In this document: piece after piece, positions 26,332 to 34,752 of the stretch
How positions within the stretch are numbered: the first letter of the stretch is position 1
How the letters are laid out: every line of letters starts with the position of its first letter
NCBI RefSeq assembly: GCF_004795015.1
Contig: NZ_SSBI01000001.1
Coordinates: 240,798 to 304,797 of the forward strand
DNA from: Streptomyces sp. A1277
GTDB taxonomy: Bacteria; Actinomycetota; Actinomycetes; Streptomycetales; Streptomycetaceae
Length of the DNA: 64,000 nucleotides
Direction of reading: 5' to 3'
Translations under genes and position numbers: made by a program
Notes under the pieces: model-generated
Database searches by the model: none
Told to the model about the DNA's origin: nothing
Seen by the model: the letters and a program-made list of their open reading frames with translations, nothing else

Positions 26332-26454
26332 GCGAGGCACTCCCGGGAATCGCGGCTGTATCGGTACTGCGTACACGGGTACAGCGGCACAACAACACGA
26401 ACGAGCACGCAGGTGCGCGGGCTCCATGCTTCCGAATGCGCAGGGCAGATGCAA

Positions 26455-26474
26455 GGGCAGATGCACGTGCACGC
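26455..26474. promoter_or_regulatory. 20-bp element, copy 2 (between ATPase and WhiJ-like genes)
   Basis: Exact reverse complement of the element at 25351-25370, with TGCACGTGCA at 26462-26471. It lies 124 bp upstream of the ATPase start and 171 bp upstream of the divergent WhiJ-like start. The 313-bp gap 26332-26644 otherwise holds no gene. Just beyond the element, GGGCAGATGCA is repeated, giving a second partial site. Confidence 0.75.
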
Positions 26475-26644
26475 GCCGGACCTGTCCGCTCCCGTGCCGG
26501 TTCTTGCTCATTTCTTCCCACCAGCAGTTCTGCCGTCTTGCGGAAGTCTTTCCCTTTGCGTAATCGAATGAGTACGGGCTGAAGCGTTTTGATGGCAGAA
26601 TCCGGCACTTGGGGTTCAGGGGGAGCCCCGGTGCCAGGGAAGCG

Positions 26645-27526
26645 ATGGGGAGGGCTGGACCAGTGGCGGCAGGCGAGTCGAGTGGGTCCGTGGTGCGGCG
26701 CATCCTGCTGGGCTCCCAGCTCAGGAGACTGCGCGACTCGCGCGGTATCACGCGTGAGGCGGCCGGCTACTCGATCCGGGCCTCCGAATCGAAGATCAGC
26801 CGCATGGAGTTGGGACGGGTGAGCTTCAAGGCCAGGGACGTCGAGGATCTGCTCACGCTCTACGGCGTCACGGACGAGGCGGAGCGCGACTCCCTGCTCG
26901 GCCTGGCCCGTGAGGCCAATGTGGCGGGCTGGTGGCACAGTTACGGCGACGTGCTGCCCGGCTGGTTCCAGACGTACGTCGGTCTGGAGGGTGCGGCCTC
27001 GCTCATCAGGATCTACGAAGTCCAGTTCGTGCACGGGCTGTTGCAGACCGAGGACTACGCCCACGCGGTCGTCTCGCGAGGCATGCGCGGTGCCCCCGCC
27101 GCCGAGATCGAGCGCCGGGTCGCCCTGCGCCTGGAACGGCAGAAGGTGCTCGTCTCCGAACGGGCGCCCCGCTTCCACGCCGTACTGGACGAGGCGGCGC
27201 TGCGCCGCCCCTACGGCGGACGTGAAGTGATGCGTGCGCAATTGCGGCATCTGATCGATATGTCGGAGCAGCCGAACATCACGCTCCAGGTGGTGCCGTT
27301 CAGTTTCGGCGGGCATGCCGGCGAGAGCGGTTCCTTTACGATGCTGCGATTCCCGGAATCCGATCTGTCGGACATCGTCTATTTGGAGCAGCTGACAAGT
27401 GCGCTCTATCTGGACAAGGAAGAAGAAGTCGCCCAGTACGAAAAGGCGATGACGCGGCTCCACGACGAAAGCCCGGGCCCCGAAGAGAGCCGTGACCTGC
27501 TTCGAGGGCTTCTCCAACTCTCCTGA
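26645..27526 (+). CDS. WhiJ-like XRE-family regulator (DUF5753)
   Basis: A 293-residue regulator. The XRE helix-turn-helix is about 18-75 (LGSQLRRLRDSRGITREAAG, then SESKISRMELGRV). The DUF5753 effector domain is about 110-285, with YEVQFVHGLLQTEDYAHAVV and LQVVPFSFGGHAGESGSFTM. WhiJ-type proteins work with a DUF397 partner to regulate development or antibiotic production. The ATG at 26645 has AGGGAAG before it; the longer open frame is not family-like. It is divergent from the ATPase gene and is the probable binder of the shared 20-bp element, which is an inference. Confidence 0.88.
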   Translation: MGRAGPVAAGESSGSVVRRILLGSQLRRLRDSRGITREAAGYSIRASESKISRMELGRVSFKARDVEDLLTLYGVTDEAERDSLLGLAREANVAGWWHSYGDVLPGWFQTYVGLEGAASLIRIYEVQFVHGLLQTEDYAHAVVSRGMRGAPAAEIERRVALRLERQKVLVSERAPRFHAVLDEAALRRPYGGREVMRAQLRHLIDMSEQPNITLQVVPFSFGGHAGESGSFTMLRFPESDLSDIVYLEQLTSALYLDKEEEVAQYEKAMTRLHDESPGPEESRDLLRGLLQLS

Positions 27527-27580
27527 AATTTCAGTAGGATGGCGCTCCCACAGGAGTCTGCACCTGAGTTAAGGGATCGC

Positions 27581-29038
27581 ATGTCCTTCTTCCACGAGCT
27601 GGCCGACCAGTACATCGACGGTGAATGGCGGACGGGTACCGGCTCCTGGGACATCATCGATTTCAACCCCTACAACGGGGAGAAGCTCGCCGCGATCACC
27701 ATCGCCACGGTCGCCGAGGTGGACCGCGCCTACCGCGCCGCCGAGCGCGCCCAGGGCGAGTGGGCCACCGCGAGCCCCTACCGTCGGCGCGACGCCCTGG
27801 ACCGTGCGCTGCGAGCCACCGAGGAGCTGGCCGGCGAGATCGTCGAGGCGATCATCGACGAGCTGGGCAGCACCCGCTCCAAGGCCGAGTACGAACTCGC
27901 CCTCGCCCAGGACTTCCTGCGCGAGGCGGCCCGGCAGGCGCTGTCCCCGGACGGCCGCATCCTCCCCTCGGCGGTGGACGGCAAGGAGAACCGCCTCTAC
28001 CGCCTGCCCGTAGGAGTGGTCGGCGTCATCGGCCCGTTCAACTTCCCGTTCCTGGTGACCATGAAGTCGGTCGCGCCCGCGCTGGCGCTCGGCAACGCGG
28101 TCGTCGTCAAGCCCAACCAGAACGCCCCCGTCGTCGGCGGCGGCCTGATCGCCAAGGTCTTCGCGGAGGCCGGGCTGCCGGCCGGTCTCCTCAACGTGGT
28201 CGTCACCGACATCGCCGAGATAGGCGACGCCTTCATCGAGCACCCCGTCCCCAAGGTGATCTCCTTCACCGGCTCGGACCGGGTGGGCCGCCACGTCGCG
28301 GCCACGGCGGGCGGCCTCTTCAAGCGCACCATCCTCGAACTCAGCGGCAACAGCGCCCTGGTGGTCCTGGCCGACGCCGACGTCGACTACGCGGTCGACG
28401 CCGCCGTGCACAGCCGCTTCGTCCACCAGGGCCAGGTCTGCATGGCCGCCAACCGCATCCTGGTGGACCGCCCGGTGGCCGCGGAGTTCACCGAGAAGTT
28501 CGGCGCCCGGGTGGCCGCCCTCAAGACCGGCGACCCGCGCGAGCCGGACACCTGCATCGGCCCGGTCATCAACACCTTCCACGCCGACTCGCTGGCCGCC
28601 CTGGTCGACCAGGCGCTCGCCGAGGGCGCGCAGGCGCCGGTACGCGGACGGGTGCGCGGCAACCTGGTCGAGCCGACCGTGCTCACCGGGCTGCCCGAGG
28701 ACTCCCCGCTGCTCACGCAGGAGATCTTCGGTCCGGTGGCGCTGCTGGTGCCGTTCGACGGCGAGGACGACGCGGTGCGGATCGTCAACGACAGCCCGTA
28801 CGGGCTCAGCGGCGCCGTGCACACCGCGAGCGCCGAGCGCGGTGTGGCGTTCGCCCAGCGGGTGCGCAGCGGGATGTTCCACGTCAACGACTCCACCGTC
28901 CAGGACGACCCCGGCATCGCCTTCGGCGGCGAGAAGGACTCGGGCCTCGGCCGGCTCAACGGGGACGCGGCCATCGAGGCGTTCACCACCCAGAAGTGGA
29001 TCTCCGTCCAGCACGGCCGCAGCGTCTTCCCCTTCTGA
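27581..29038 (+). CDS. NAD(P)-dependent aldehyde dehydrogenase
   Basis: A 485-residue aldehyde dehydrogenase. The Rossmann part includes GVIGPFNFPFL (148-158) and FTGSDRVGRHVA (229-240). The general base is Glu253 in LELSGNS and the nucleophile is Cys287 in HQGQVCMAANR. The C-terminal EIFGPVALLVPF and GLGRLNGD segments are also family-typical. The length and sequence style fit benzaldehyde/vanillin-dehydrogenase-like members. The ATG at 27581 follows AAGGGA. It lies 54 bp after the WhiJ-like gene and is followed by a PadR gene. PadR proteins often sense phenolics, so an aromatic aldehyde substrate is possible but not shown. Confidence 0.9.
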   Translation: MSFFHELADQYIDGEWRTGTGSWDIIDFNPYNGEKLAAITIATVAEVDRAYRAAERAQGEWATASPYRRRDALDRALRATEELAGEIVEAIIDELGSTRSKAEYELALAQDFLREAARQALSPDGRILPSAVDGKENRLYRLPVGVVGVIGPFNFPFLVTMKSVAPALALGNAVVVKPNQNAPVVGGGLIAKVFAEAGLPAGLLNVVVTDIAEIGDAFIEHPVPKVISFTGSDRVGRHVAATAGGLFKRTILELSGNSALVVLADADVDYAVDAAVHSRFVHQGQVCMAANRILVDRPVAAEFTEKFGARVAALKTGDPREPDTCIGPVINTFHADSLAALVDQALAEGAQAPVRGRVRGNLVEPTVLTGLPEDSPLLTQEIFGPVALLVPFDGEDDAVRIVNDSPYGLSGAVHTASAERGVAFAQRVRSGMFHVNDSTVQDDPGIAFGGEKDSGLGRLNGDAAIEAFTTQKWISVQHGRSVFPF

Positions 29039-29103
29039 CCTCCTCAAACACCCGAGGGCACGGTCCCGCTACGCTGGTCGAGTTGACCAGAGAGGTGGAG
29101 GGC

Positions 29104-29733
29104 ATGTCCGCGATCCGGCTGCTGGTCCTCGGCGCCGTGCGCCGGCACGGCCGGGCCCACGGCTACCAGGTCCGCAACGACCTGGAGTTCTGGGGCGCCC
29201 ACGAGTGGTCCAACGCCAAGCCCGGCTCCGTCTACCACGCGCTGAAGCAGCTGGCGAAGCAGGACATGCTGCTCGCCCACGAGGTGGCGCCGAGCACCGC
29301 GGGCGGCCCGCCGCGCATCGAGTACGAGATCACCGAGCGGGGCACCGAGGAGTACCTCGCCCTGCTGCGCGCCTCGCTGACCTCGTACGACCAGAAGATG
29401 GACGTGCTCTCGGCGGGCATCGGCTTCATCGTGGACCTGGAGCGCTCCGAGGCGGTGGCGCTGCTGCGGGAGCGGGTGGCGCACCTGGCGGCCTGGCGGG
29501 CCGATGTCGCCGAGCGCTACGCGCCCGGGGCGGCCGGTCACATCGGCGAGATCATGAACATGTGGATCCACTCGGCGGACGCCGGCGCGGAGTGGACGCG
29601 GGGCCTGATCGAGCGGATCGAGGGCGGGGCGTACGTCTTCGCGGGCGAGGGCGAGCCGTTCGTGGGGGTGCTCGCCGAGGGCGATGAGAACCCGTACGCG
29701 ACCGGCGTACCGGACCCGGGGGACGCCCGCTGA
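29104..29733 (+). CDS. PadR-family transcriptional regulator
   Basis: A 209-residue PadR protein. The winged helix is about 1-85: MSAIRLLVLGAVRRHGRAHG, then KPGSVYHALKQLAKQDML and YEITERGTEEYLALL. The C-terminal helical dimerisation domain follows (about 95-180). The ribosome site is agaggtggaggg. It lies 65 bp downstream of the aldehyde dehydrogenase gene on the same strand and may regulate it. The tail ends against the convergent decarboxylase gene with 13 bp between stops. Confidence 0.87.
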   Translation: MSAIRLLVLGAVRRHGRAHGYQVRNDLEFWGAHEWSNAKPGSVYHALKQLAKQDMLLAHEVAPSTAGGPPRIEYEITERGTEEYLALLRASLTSYDQKMDVLSAGIGFIVDLERSEAVALLRERVAHLAAWRADVAERYAPGAAGHIGEIMNMWIHSADAGAEWTRGLIERIEGGAYVFAGEGEPFVGVLAEGDENPYATGVPDPGDAR

Positions 29734-29746
29734 GCCGGCGGCGGCC

Positions 29747-31171
29747 TCAGTGGTGGAACGAGGTCGCCGCGTTCTCGTTCCGGGTGAGCGGGTGCGGCTG
29801 GGCGCGCAGTTCGGGCAGCAGCAGCCGCAGGTCCTCCAGCAGCAGTTCCGCCAGGTCCGAGGAGAAGCCGTTGCGGCACACGATCCGCAGCACCGACAGG
29901 TCCTCCCGGTTGGCGGGGAAGGTGTACGCGGGCACCAGCCAGCCCCGTTCGCGCAGCCGCCGCGACACGTCGAAGACGTCGTACGCCGTCACCTCCGGCC
30001 TGGTGGTCAGCGCGAAGACGGGCAGCTGGTCGCCCCGGGTGAGCAGCCGGAAGTCGCCCAGCTCCTCGATCTTCGCGGCCAGCCCGGACGCCACGTCCCT
30101 GGCCGCCTGCTGCACGGCCCGGTAGCCCTGCCGGCCCAGCCGCAGGAACGTGTAGTACTGCGCCACGACCTGGGCGCCGGGCCGGGAGAAGTTCAGCGCG
30201 AAGGTGGGCATGTCGCCGCCCAGGTAGTTCACCCGGAAGACCAGCTCCTCGGGCAGATCGCCGGGCGAGCGCCACAGCACCCAGCCGACGCCCGGGTAGA
30301 CCAGGCCGTACTTGTGGCCCGAGGTGTTGATGGAGGCCACCCGGGGGAGCCGGAAGTCCCACACCAGGTCCTCGTCCAGGAACGGCGCCACCATCGCCCC
30401 GGAGGCCCCGTCCACGTGCACGGGGATGTCGAGGCCGGTGCGCTCCTGGAGGGCGTCCAGCGCCTCGCACAGCTCCTTGACGGGCTCGTAGCTGCCGTCG
30501 AAGGTGGAGCCGAGGACGCCGACCACACCGATGGTGTTCTCGTCGCAGAGCTCGACGGCGGCCTGCGGGTCCAGGTGGAAGCGGTCGCCCTCCATGGGCA
30601 CGAGGCGCGGCTCGACCTCCCAGAACGTGCAGAACTTGTCCCAGCAGACCTGGACGTTGACGCCCATGACGAGGTTGGGCCGGGCGGTCGCCGGGTAGCG
30701 GTCGGCGTTCTTGGCCGACCAGCGCCGTTTGAGGGCCAGCGCGGCGAGCATGCACGCCTCGCTCGACCCGGTGGTGGAGCAGCCCATGGCCGTCGAGGGG
30801 TCGGGGGCGTGCCAGAGGTCGGCGAGCATCGACACACAGCGCCGTTCCAGTTCGGCGGTGCGCGGGTACTCGTCCTTGTCGATCATGTTCTTGTCGAGGC
30901 ACTCGCCCATCAGCACCCCGGCCTCGGGCTCCATCCACGTGGTGACGAAGGTGGCGAGGTTGAGCCGTGCGTTGCCGTCGAGCATCAGCTCGTCGTGGAC
31001 CAGTCCGTACGCCGTGGTCGGCGGCAGCGGCCTGTCGGGCAGGCGGTGCCGGGGCGGGGCCGCCTCCATGCCGGCGACCGGGTCGGCCACCCCGTAGAAG
31101 GGGTTCAGCGCGAGCCTGCGCTGCTCGGAGGACGGTTCCTCGCTGTGCGAGGAGCCCTGGTGGAGCGGCAT
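29747..31171 (-). CDS. gadB: Glutamate decarboxylase
   Basis: A 474-residue PLP-dependent decarboxylase converting glutamate to GABA with consumption of a proton. The PLP lysine is Lys287 in SINTSGHKYGLV, and Asp254 in HVDGASGAMV binds the pyridine nitrogen. STTGSSEACMLA (132-143) is the phosphate-binding region. The C-terminus ends in a histidine pair (ATSFHH), as in bacterial and plant GADs where the C-terminal tail participates in pH control. A ClC channel gene lies 96 bp upstream on the same strand, so the two may form an operon. No glutamate/GABA antiporter is present. Confidence 0.92.
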   Translation of the reverse strand: MPLHQGSSHSEEPSSEQRRLALNPFYGVADPVAGMEAAPPRHRLPDRPLPPTTAYGLVHDELMLDGNARLNLATFVTTWMEPEAGVLMGECLDKNMIDKDEYPRTAELERRCVSMLADLWHAPDPSTAMGCSTTGSSEACMLAALALKRRWSAKNADRYPATARPNLVMGVNVQVCWDKFCTFWEVEPRLVPMEGDRFHLDPQAAVELCDENTIGVVGVLGSTFDGSYEPVKELCEALDALQERTGLDIPVHVDGASGAMVAPFLDEDLVWDFRLPRVASINTSGHKYGLVYPGVGWVLWRSPGDLPEELVFRVNYLGGDMPTFALNFSRPGAQVVAQYYTFLRLGRQGYRAVQQAARDVASGLAAKIEELGDFRLLTRGDQLPVFALTTRPEVTAYDVFDVSRRLRERGWLVPAYTFPANREDLSVLRIVCRNGFSSDLAELLLEDLRLLLPELRAQPHPLTRNENAATSFHH

Positions 31172-31267
31172 CGCAGACCTGCCCTTCTCGGCTCGCGCCC
31201 GCGAGGCCGGACGAATCCGACGATACGGACGGTGGCGGGCGCCGCCACCGGTGCGGGGCCGTCCGGT

Positions 31268-32542
31268 TCAGCGCAGCGCCGTACCGTCCTCGCGCAGCTG
31301 CATCTGCGGGCGCCCCGTCACCAGCAGCCAGGCGGGCAGCGAGGCCACGCACAGCACCGGCAGCAGGGACATGTCGGCGGCCAGCGCCGCCGCTGTGAAC
31401 AGGCTCAGCCATCCCTGCCCGGTGACGGCCAGCAGGACGCCGAGGACCGAGCAGGTCACCGCGAGCGCCACCGGCACCGCGTCGACGAGCGCGTGCGCGC
31501 ACAGGCCGAGCGCGACGCCGGTGAACACCGCGGGGAAGATCCGGCCGCCCCGGAAGCCGCAGGTCGCCGCGATCACCAGGGCCGCCGTCTTCACCACGGC
31601 CATCGCCCCGAAACCGGCGGCCGACCGCCCGTCCGGGTCGGCGGCGATCGTCTTCACCTCGTCCAGCCCCTTGAACAGGGTGAGATGCCCGCCCAGCGCC
31701 CCGAGCAGGCCGAGCAGCAGCCCGCCCAGGGCCAGCGCCAGGACGGGGTACGGCAGGGCCCGGAAGGCGCGGTGCGCCAGCGGGAAGGCGTACACCGCCG
31801 CGAGGCCGAGCACCGCTCCGGCGGACGCGATCACGAGGGCGGCGAGCAGGTCGCCCCAGTGCGGGGGCCCGTACGCGGGCAGGGACAGGTCGAAGCTGGG
31901 GTGGGCGGCCAGCGTCATGGTGAGGGACCCGGCGGCGCCGGCCGCGAGCGGTGCGAACAGCTTGTCCCAGAGCGCGCCCCGGCCGGGGGCGGTGGCCAGC
32001 GACTCGGTGAGGATCAGCGCGGCGGCCACCGGGGTGCCGAACAGCGCGCCGATGGTGCCGGCGACGGCGAGCGCGAGCCACAGCTCACCGGGCGCGCCGG
32101 GCGCGAGGCGGCGGCCGGCCCAGGCGGCCAGCGCGATGTTGGCGGCGGTGATCGGGTTCTCCGGGCCCAGGCTGACCCCGCCCGCCAGCGCCAGGACGGT
32201 CACCACCATGAGCCCCGGGACCACATGCGGCGGCAGCGGCGGGTCGACCAGTCCCATGGTCGCCGGGTCCGGACCGGCGCGCCCGGGTACCGCCCGGATG
32301 GCCAGACCGGTCACCAGGCCGGTCGCGGTGAGCATCACGATCATCCACAGCGAGGAGTACCGCCCGACCGAAAGCGCGTCGGGCAGCGTCTCCCAGAGCA
32401 CGTCCTGCAACTTCTCCGCGAGCAGGCTGACGCCGAGCAGCACGAGCGCCGAGACCACGCCGACGGCCAGGGCGGGCACGATGAGCGCGAGCAGCCGCCG
32501 CGCGGGGGCCGGCTCGGCGGCGACGGCGGTATCGGTGGACAC
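31268..32542 (-). CDS. ClC-family chloride channel/transporter
   Basis: A membrane protein of about 424 residues with roughly ten to twelve helices. ClC selectivity-filter motifs are visible in order: GGVSLGPENPI (relative of GSGIP/GREGP), GTIGALFGTPVAAAL, and GFRGGRIFPAVF (GGxFxP). The start is uncertain: GTG at 32542 is chosen, and a TTG at 32563 gives seven more residues. It lies directly upstream of gadB. In E. coli, ClC antiporters act as an electrical shunt during glutamate-dependent acid resistance, so the pair suggests the same use here. Confidence 0.82.
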   Translation of the reverse strand: MSTDTAVAAEPAPARRLLALIVPALAVGVVSALVLLGVSLLAEKLQDVLWETLPDALSVGRYSSLWMIVMLTATGLVTGLAIRAVPGRAGPDPATMGLVDPPLPPHVVPGLMVVTVLALAGGVSLGPENPITAANIALAAWAGRRLAPGAPGELWLALAVAGTIGALFGTPVAAALILTESLATAPGRGALWDKLFAPLAAGAAGSLTMTLAAHPSFDLSLPAYGPPHWGDLLAALVIASAGAVLGLAAVYAFPLAHRAFRALPYPVLALALGGLLLGLLGALGGHLTLFKGLDEVKTIAADPDGRSAAGFGAMAVVKTAALVIAATCGFRGGRIFPAVFTGVALGLCAHALVDAVPVALAVTCSVLGVLLAVTGQGWLSLFTAAALAADMSLLPVLCVASLPAWLLVTGRPQMQLREDGTALR

Positions 32543-32610
32543 GCGCACACCATAGCGACGCAAAAGCCGCAGAAGACTCCAAAAGGTGCGGTGCGCGCCC
32601 GCCGTCCGGC

Positions 32611-32632
32611 TTGCACCTCACGCGACGTCAGG
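32611..32632 (+). promoter_or_regulatory. tipA promoter with TipAL operator
   Basis: TTGCACCTCACGCGACGTCA (from 32611) closely resembles what I recall of the S. lividans ptipA -35/operator segment. The MerR-type inverted repeat is CCTCACG (32616-32622), CGA, CGTCAGG (32626-32632), with one mismatch between arms. It lies 45 bp upstream of the tipA ATG. Confidence 0.7.
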
Positions 32633-32676
32633 ACCCAGGCTCGGACACGTACCCACACAGGAAGGAGCGGGGAGCC

Positions 32677-33435
32677 ATGGAGCACTCCGTGGGACAGGTC
32701 GCCGGATTCGCCGGGGTCACGGTGCGCACGCTGCACCACTACGACTCCATCGGCCTGCTCTCACCGAGCGGGCGCAGCCACGCGGGCCACCGGCGCTACA
32801 ACGACGCCGACCTCGACCGGTTGCAGCAGATCCTGTTCTACCGGGAGCTCGGCTTCCCGCTCGACGAGATCGAGGCCCTGCTCGACGACCCGGACGCGGA
32901 CCCGCAGAAGCACCTGCGCAGGCAGCACGCGCTGCTGTCGCACCGGATCGCCGAACTCCAGCGGATGGCCGCCGCCGTCGAGACAGCTATGGAGGCACGC
33001 AGGATGGGCATCAACCTCACGCCCGAGGAGAAGTTCGAGGTCTTCGGGGACAAGGACCCGGAGCAGTACGCCGAGGAGGCCGAGCGCCGCTGGAGCGGCA
33101 CCGACAGCTACGCCGAGTCGCAGCGCCGGGCCGCCCGCTACACCAAGGAGGACTGGCAGCGGATGAAGGCCGAGGTCGACGCCTGGGCCGAGCGCTACCA
33201 GGCGCTGATGGAGGCAGGTGAGCCGGCGACCGGTGAGCGAGCCATGGACATGGCCGAGGAGCACCGGCTCCACATCTCGGGCTGGTTCTACGAGTGCGGC
33301 TACGAGATGCACCGGTGCCTCGGCGAGATGTACGTCGCCGACCCGCGGTTCAAGGCGTTCTACGAGTCGATGCGGCCGGGCCTGGCCGAGCACCTGCGCG
33401 AGGCGATCGACGCCAACGCGCGGCGCCGGGAGTAG
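32677..33435 (+). CDS. tipA: TipAL, MerR-family thiopeptide-responsive activator
   Basis: A 252-residue MerR protein. The DNA-binding part (about 1-75) reads MEHSVGQVAGFAGVTVRTLH, then YDSIGLLSPSGRS. A coiled-coil linker follows (about 80-109). The TipAS effector domain begins at Met110 (MGINLTPEEKFEVFGD) and includes Cys207 and Cys214 in YECGYEMHRCLGEMYV; Cys214 is the residue reported to react covalently with thiostrepton. The near-identical length and residue numbering to S. lividans TipAL make the identity strong. The ATG follows gaaggagcgggg. It is autoregulated from the promoter just upstream. Confidence 0.93.
   Translation: MEHSVGQVAGFAGVTVRTLHHYDSIGLLSPSGRSHAGHRRYNDADLDRLQQILFYRELGFPLDEIEALLDDPDADPQKHLRRQHALLSHRIAELQRMAAAVETAMEARRMGINLTPEEKFEVFGDKDPEQYAEEAERRWSGTDSYAESQRRAARYTKEDWQRMKAEVDAWAERYQALMEAGEPATGERAMDMAEEHRLHISGWFYECGYEMHRCLGEMYVADPRFKAFYESMRPGLAEHLREAIDANARRRE
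33004..33435 (+). CDS. tipA: TipAS, internal in-frame product of tipA
   Basis: Alternative product of 143 residues starting at Met110 of TipAL. An internal ribosome site (atGGAGGcacgcagg) lies just before ATG 33004. In S. lividans the equivalent internal start makes TipAS in large excess to sequester thiopeptides. The conserved start, ribosome site and both cysteines suggest the same here; expression is inferred. Confidence 0.75.
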   Translation: MGINLTPEEKFEVFGDKDPEQYAEEAERRWSGTDSYAESQRRAARYTKEDWQRMKAEVDAWAERYQALMEAGEPATGERAMDMAEEHRLHISGWFYECGYEMHRCLGEMYVADPRFKAFYESMRPGLAEHLREAIDANARRRE

Positions 33436-33489
33436 GCGGTACGGGTCTGTCACGGGGGCGGGGAGCCCCGCCCCCGTGGCGCGCCCGGC

Positions 33490-33855
33490 TCAGGACCGGC
33501 TGATCACCGCGGCCGTGCCGTACGCGCAGACCTCCGTGCCCACGTCCGCCGCCTCGGTCACGTCGAACCGCATCATCAGCACCGCGTTGGCGCCGCGCGC
33601 CCTCGCCTGCTCGACCAGCCGTTCCATGGCCTGGTTGCGGGTCTCGACGAGCGTCTTGGTCAGCCCCTTCAGCTCGCCGCCGATCATGGACTTGAGACCG
33701 GCGCCGATCTGGCTGCCGAGGTGACGGGACCTGACCGTCAGGCCGAACACCTCACCGATGACCTGCGTCACCTGGTGGCCCGGGACGTCGTTCGTGGTGA
33801 CGACCAGCACGTCGGCCTGGGCCGCCTGGCCGCCGCCGTAATCCTCGATACCCAT
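33490..33855 (-). CDS. YbjQ/UPF0145 family protein
   Basis: A 121-residue protein of the YbjQ (heavy-metal-binding-like) family. Recognisable segments are VLVVTTNDVPGHQV, FGLTVRSRHLGSQIGAGLKS and the end VGTEVCAYGTAAV. These form small oligomeric alpha/beta proteins with no settled function. The ATG at 33855 is chosen because AGGAGG precedes it; the open frame continues upstream without support. It is convergent with tipA. Confidence 0.82.
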   Translation of the reverse strand: MGIEDYGGGQAAQADVLVVTTNDVPGHQVTQVIGEVFGLTVRSRHLGSQIGAGLKSMIGGELKGLTKTLVETRNQAMERLVEQARARGANAVLMMRFDVTEAADVGTEVCAYGTAAVISRS

Positions 33856-34002
33856 GGATGGAACCTCCTGGGACCGAGTTTTGCCCCGGTTCATCCCCTG
33901 TGCATCTCCATAGGGGCCGGTGGAACCCGGAGGCGGCGCGCCGCGTTGATAGCTTTGGGCGGCCACGCAGCCGTCATCGACCTCATCCTGGAGCCCGGAC
34001 CC

Positions 34003-34704
34003 TTGAATACGCTTGCGCTCGGACCGAGCTGGCTGGACCCGGACTACCTCATCGGTCAGTTCGGCCTGGCCGGTGTGCTGGTCATCGTCTTCGCCGAGTC
34101 CGGGCTGCTCATCGGCTTCTTCCTGCCCGGCGACTCCCTGCTGTTCACCACGGGTCTGCTGGTGACGACGGACAAGCTGCACACCCCGCTGTGGCTGGTC
34201 TGCGTCCTGGTCGGGCTGGCGGCGGTCATCGGCGACCAGGTGGGGTACCTCTTCGGCCGCAAGGTCGGGCCCTCGCTGTTCAGCCGGCCCGACTCACGCC
34301 TGTTCAAGCAGGAGAACGTCGAGAAGGCCCACGAGTTCTTCGAGAAGCACGGCCCGAAGTCGCTGATCCTGGCCCGCTTCGTGCCCATCGTGCGCACGTT
34401 CACCCCGATCATCGCGGGCGTCAGCCGGATGAACTACCGCTCGTTCATCGTGTTCAACGTCATCGGCGGAGTCCTGTGGGGCGTCGGTGTGACGCTGCTC
34501 GGCGCGGCCCTCGGCAACGTCGAGTTCGTGCACGAGAACATCGAGGCGATGCTCGTCCTGATCGTGCTGATCTCGGTCGTGCCGATCGCCATCGAGTTCC
34601 TGCGCGCCCGCGGCAAGGCGAAGAAGGAGGCGGCCCTCGGTGACGGCGAGGTGCCGCCCCAGGACCAGGCCGCCGGCCGCCGCGGCCGGCACGCCAAGCG
34701 CTGA
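34003..34704 (+). CDS. DedA/VTT-family membrane protein
   Basis: A protein of about 233 residues with five or six membrane segments. DedA hallmarks are GLLIGFFLPGDSLLF, a re-entrant-loop region GDQVGYLFGRKVG, and the FVPIVRTFTPIIAGVSRMNY block with the conserved Arg. Family members flip polyprenyl phosphates or phospholipids across the membrane. I choose TTG at 34003 (NTLALGPSWLDPDYLI), the conserved N-terminus of Streptomyces relatives, with GGAG about 9 bp upstream; other in-frame starts lie further up. The charged C-terminus is cytoplasmic. Confidence 0.85.
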   Translation: MNTLALGPSWLDPDYLIGQFGLAGVLVIVFAESGLLIGFFLPGDSLLFTTGLLVTTDKLHTPLWLVCVLVGLAAVIGDQVGYLFGRKVGPSLFSRPDSRLFKQENVEKAHEFFEKHGPKSLILARFVPIVRTFTPIIAGVSRMNYRSFIVFNVIGGVLWGVGVTLLGAALGNVEFVHENIEAMLVLIVLISVVPIAIEFLRARGKAKKEAALGDGEVPPQDQAAGRRGRHAKR

Positions 34705-34727
34705 CCCCCTCCCCGGCACCGCCCGGC

Positions 34728-34746
34728 CGGGCCGGAAGCCGGCCCG
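34728..34746. terminator. Hairpin between convergent dedA-like and thrE-like genes
   Basis: CGGGCCGG-AAG-CCGGCCCG, a perfect 8-bp stem with a 3-base loop in the 48-bp gap between convergent stops. Confidence 0.5.
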
Positions 34747-34752
34747 ACCCGG

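Noticed and set aside
25351..26474. The 20-bp inverted repeats as ends of a mobile element
   Set aside because: They lie in promoters with the same orientation relative to the genes, no transposase lies between them and no target duplication is seen; a regulatory element fits better.
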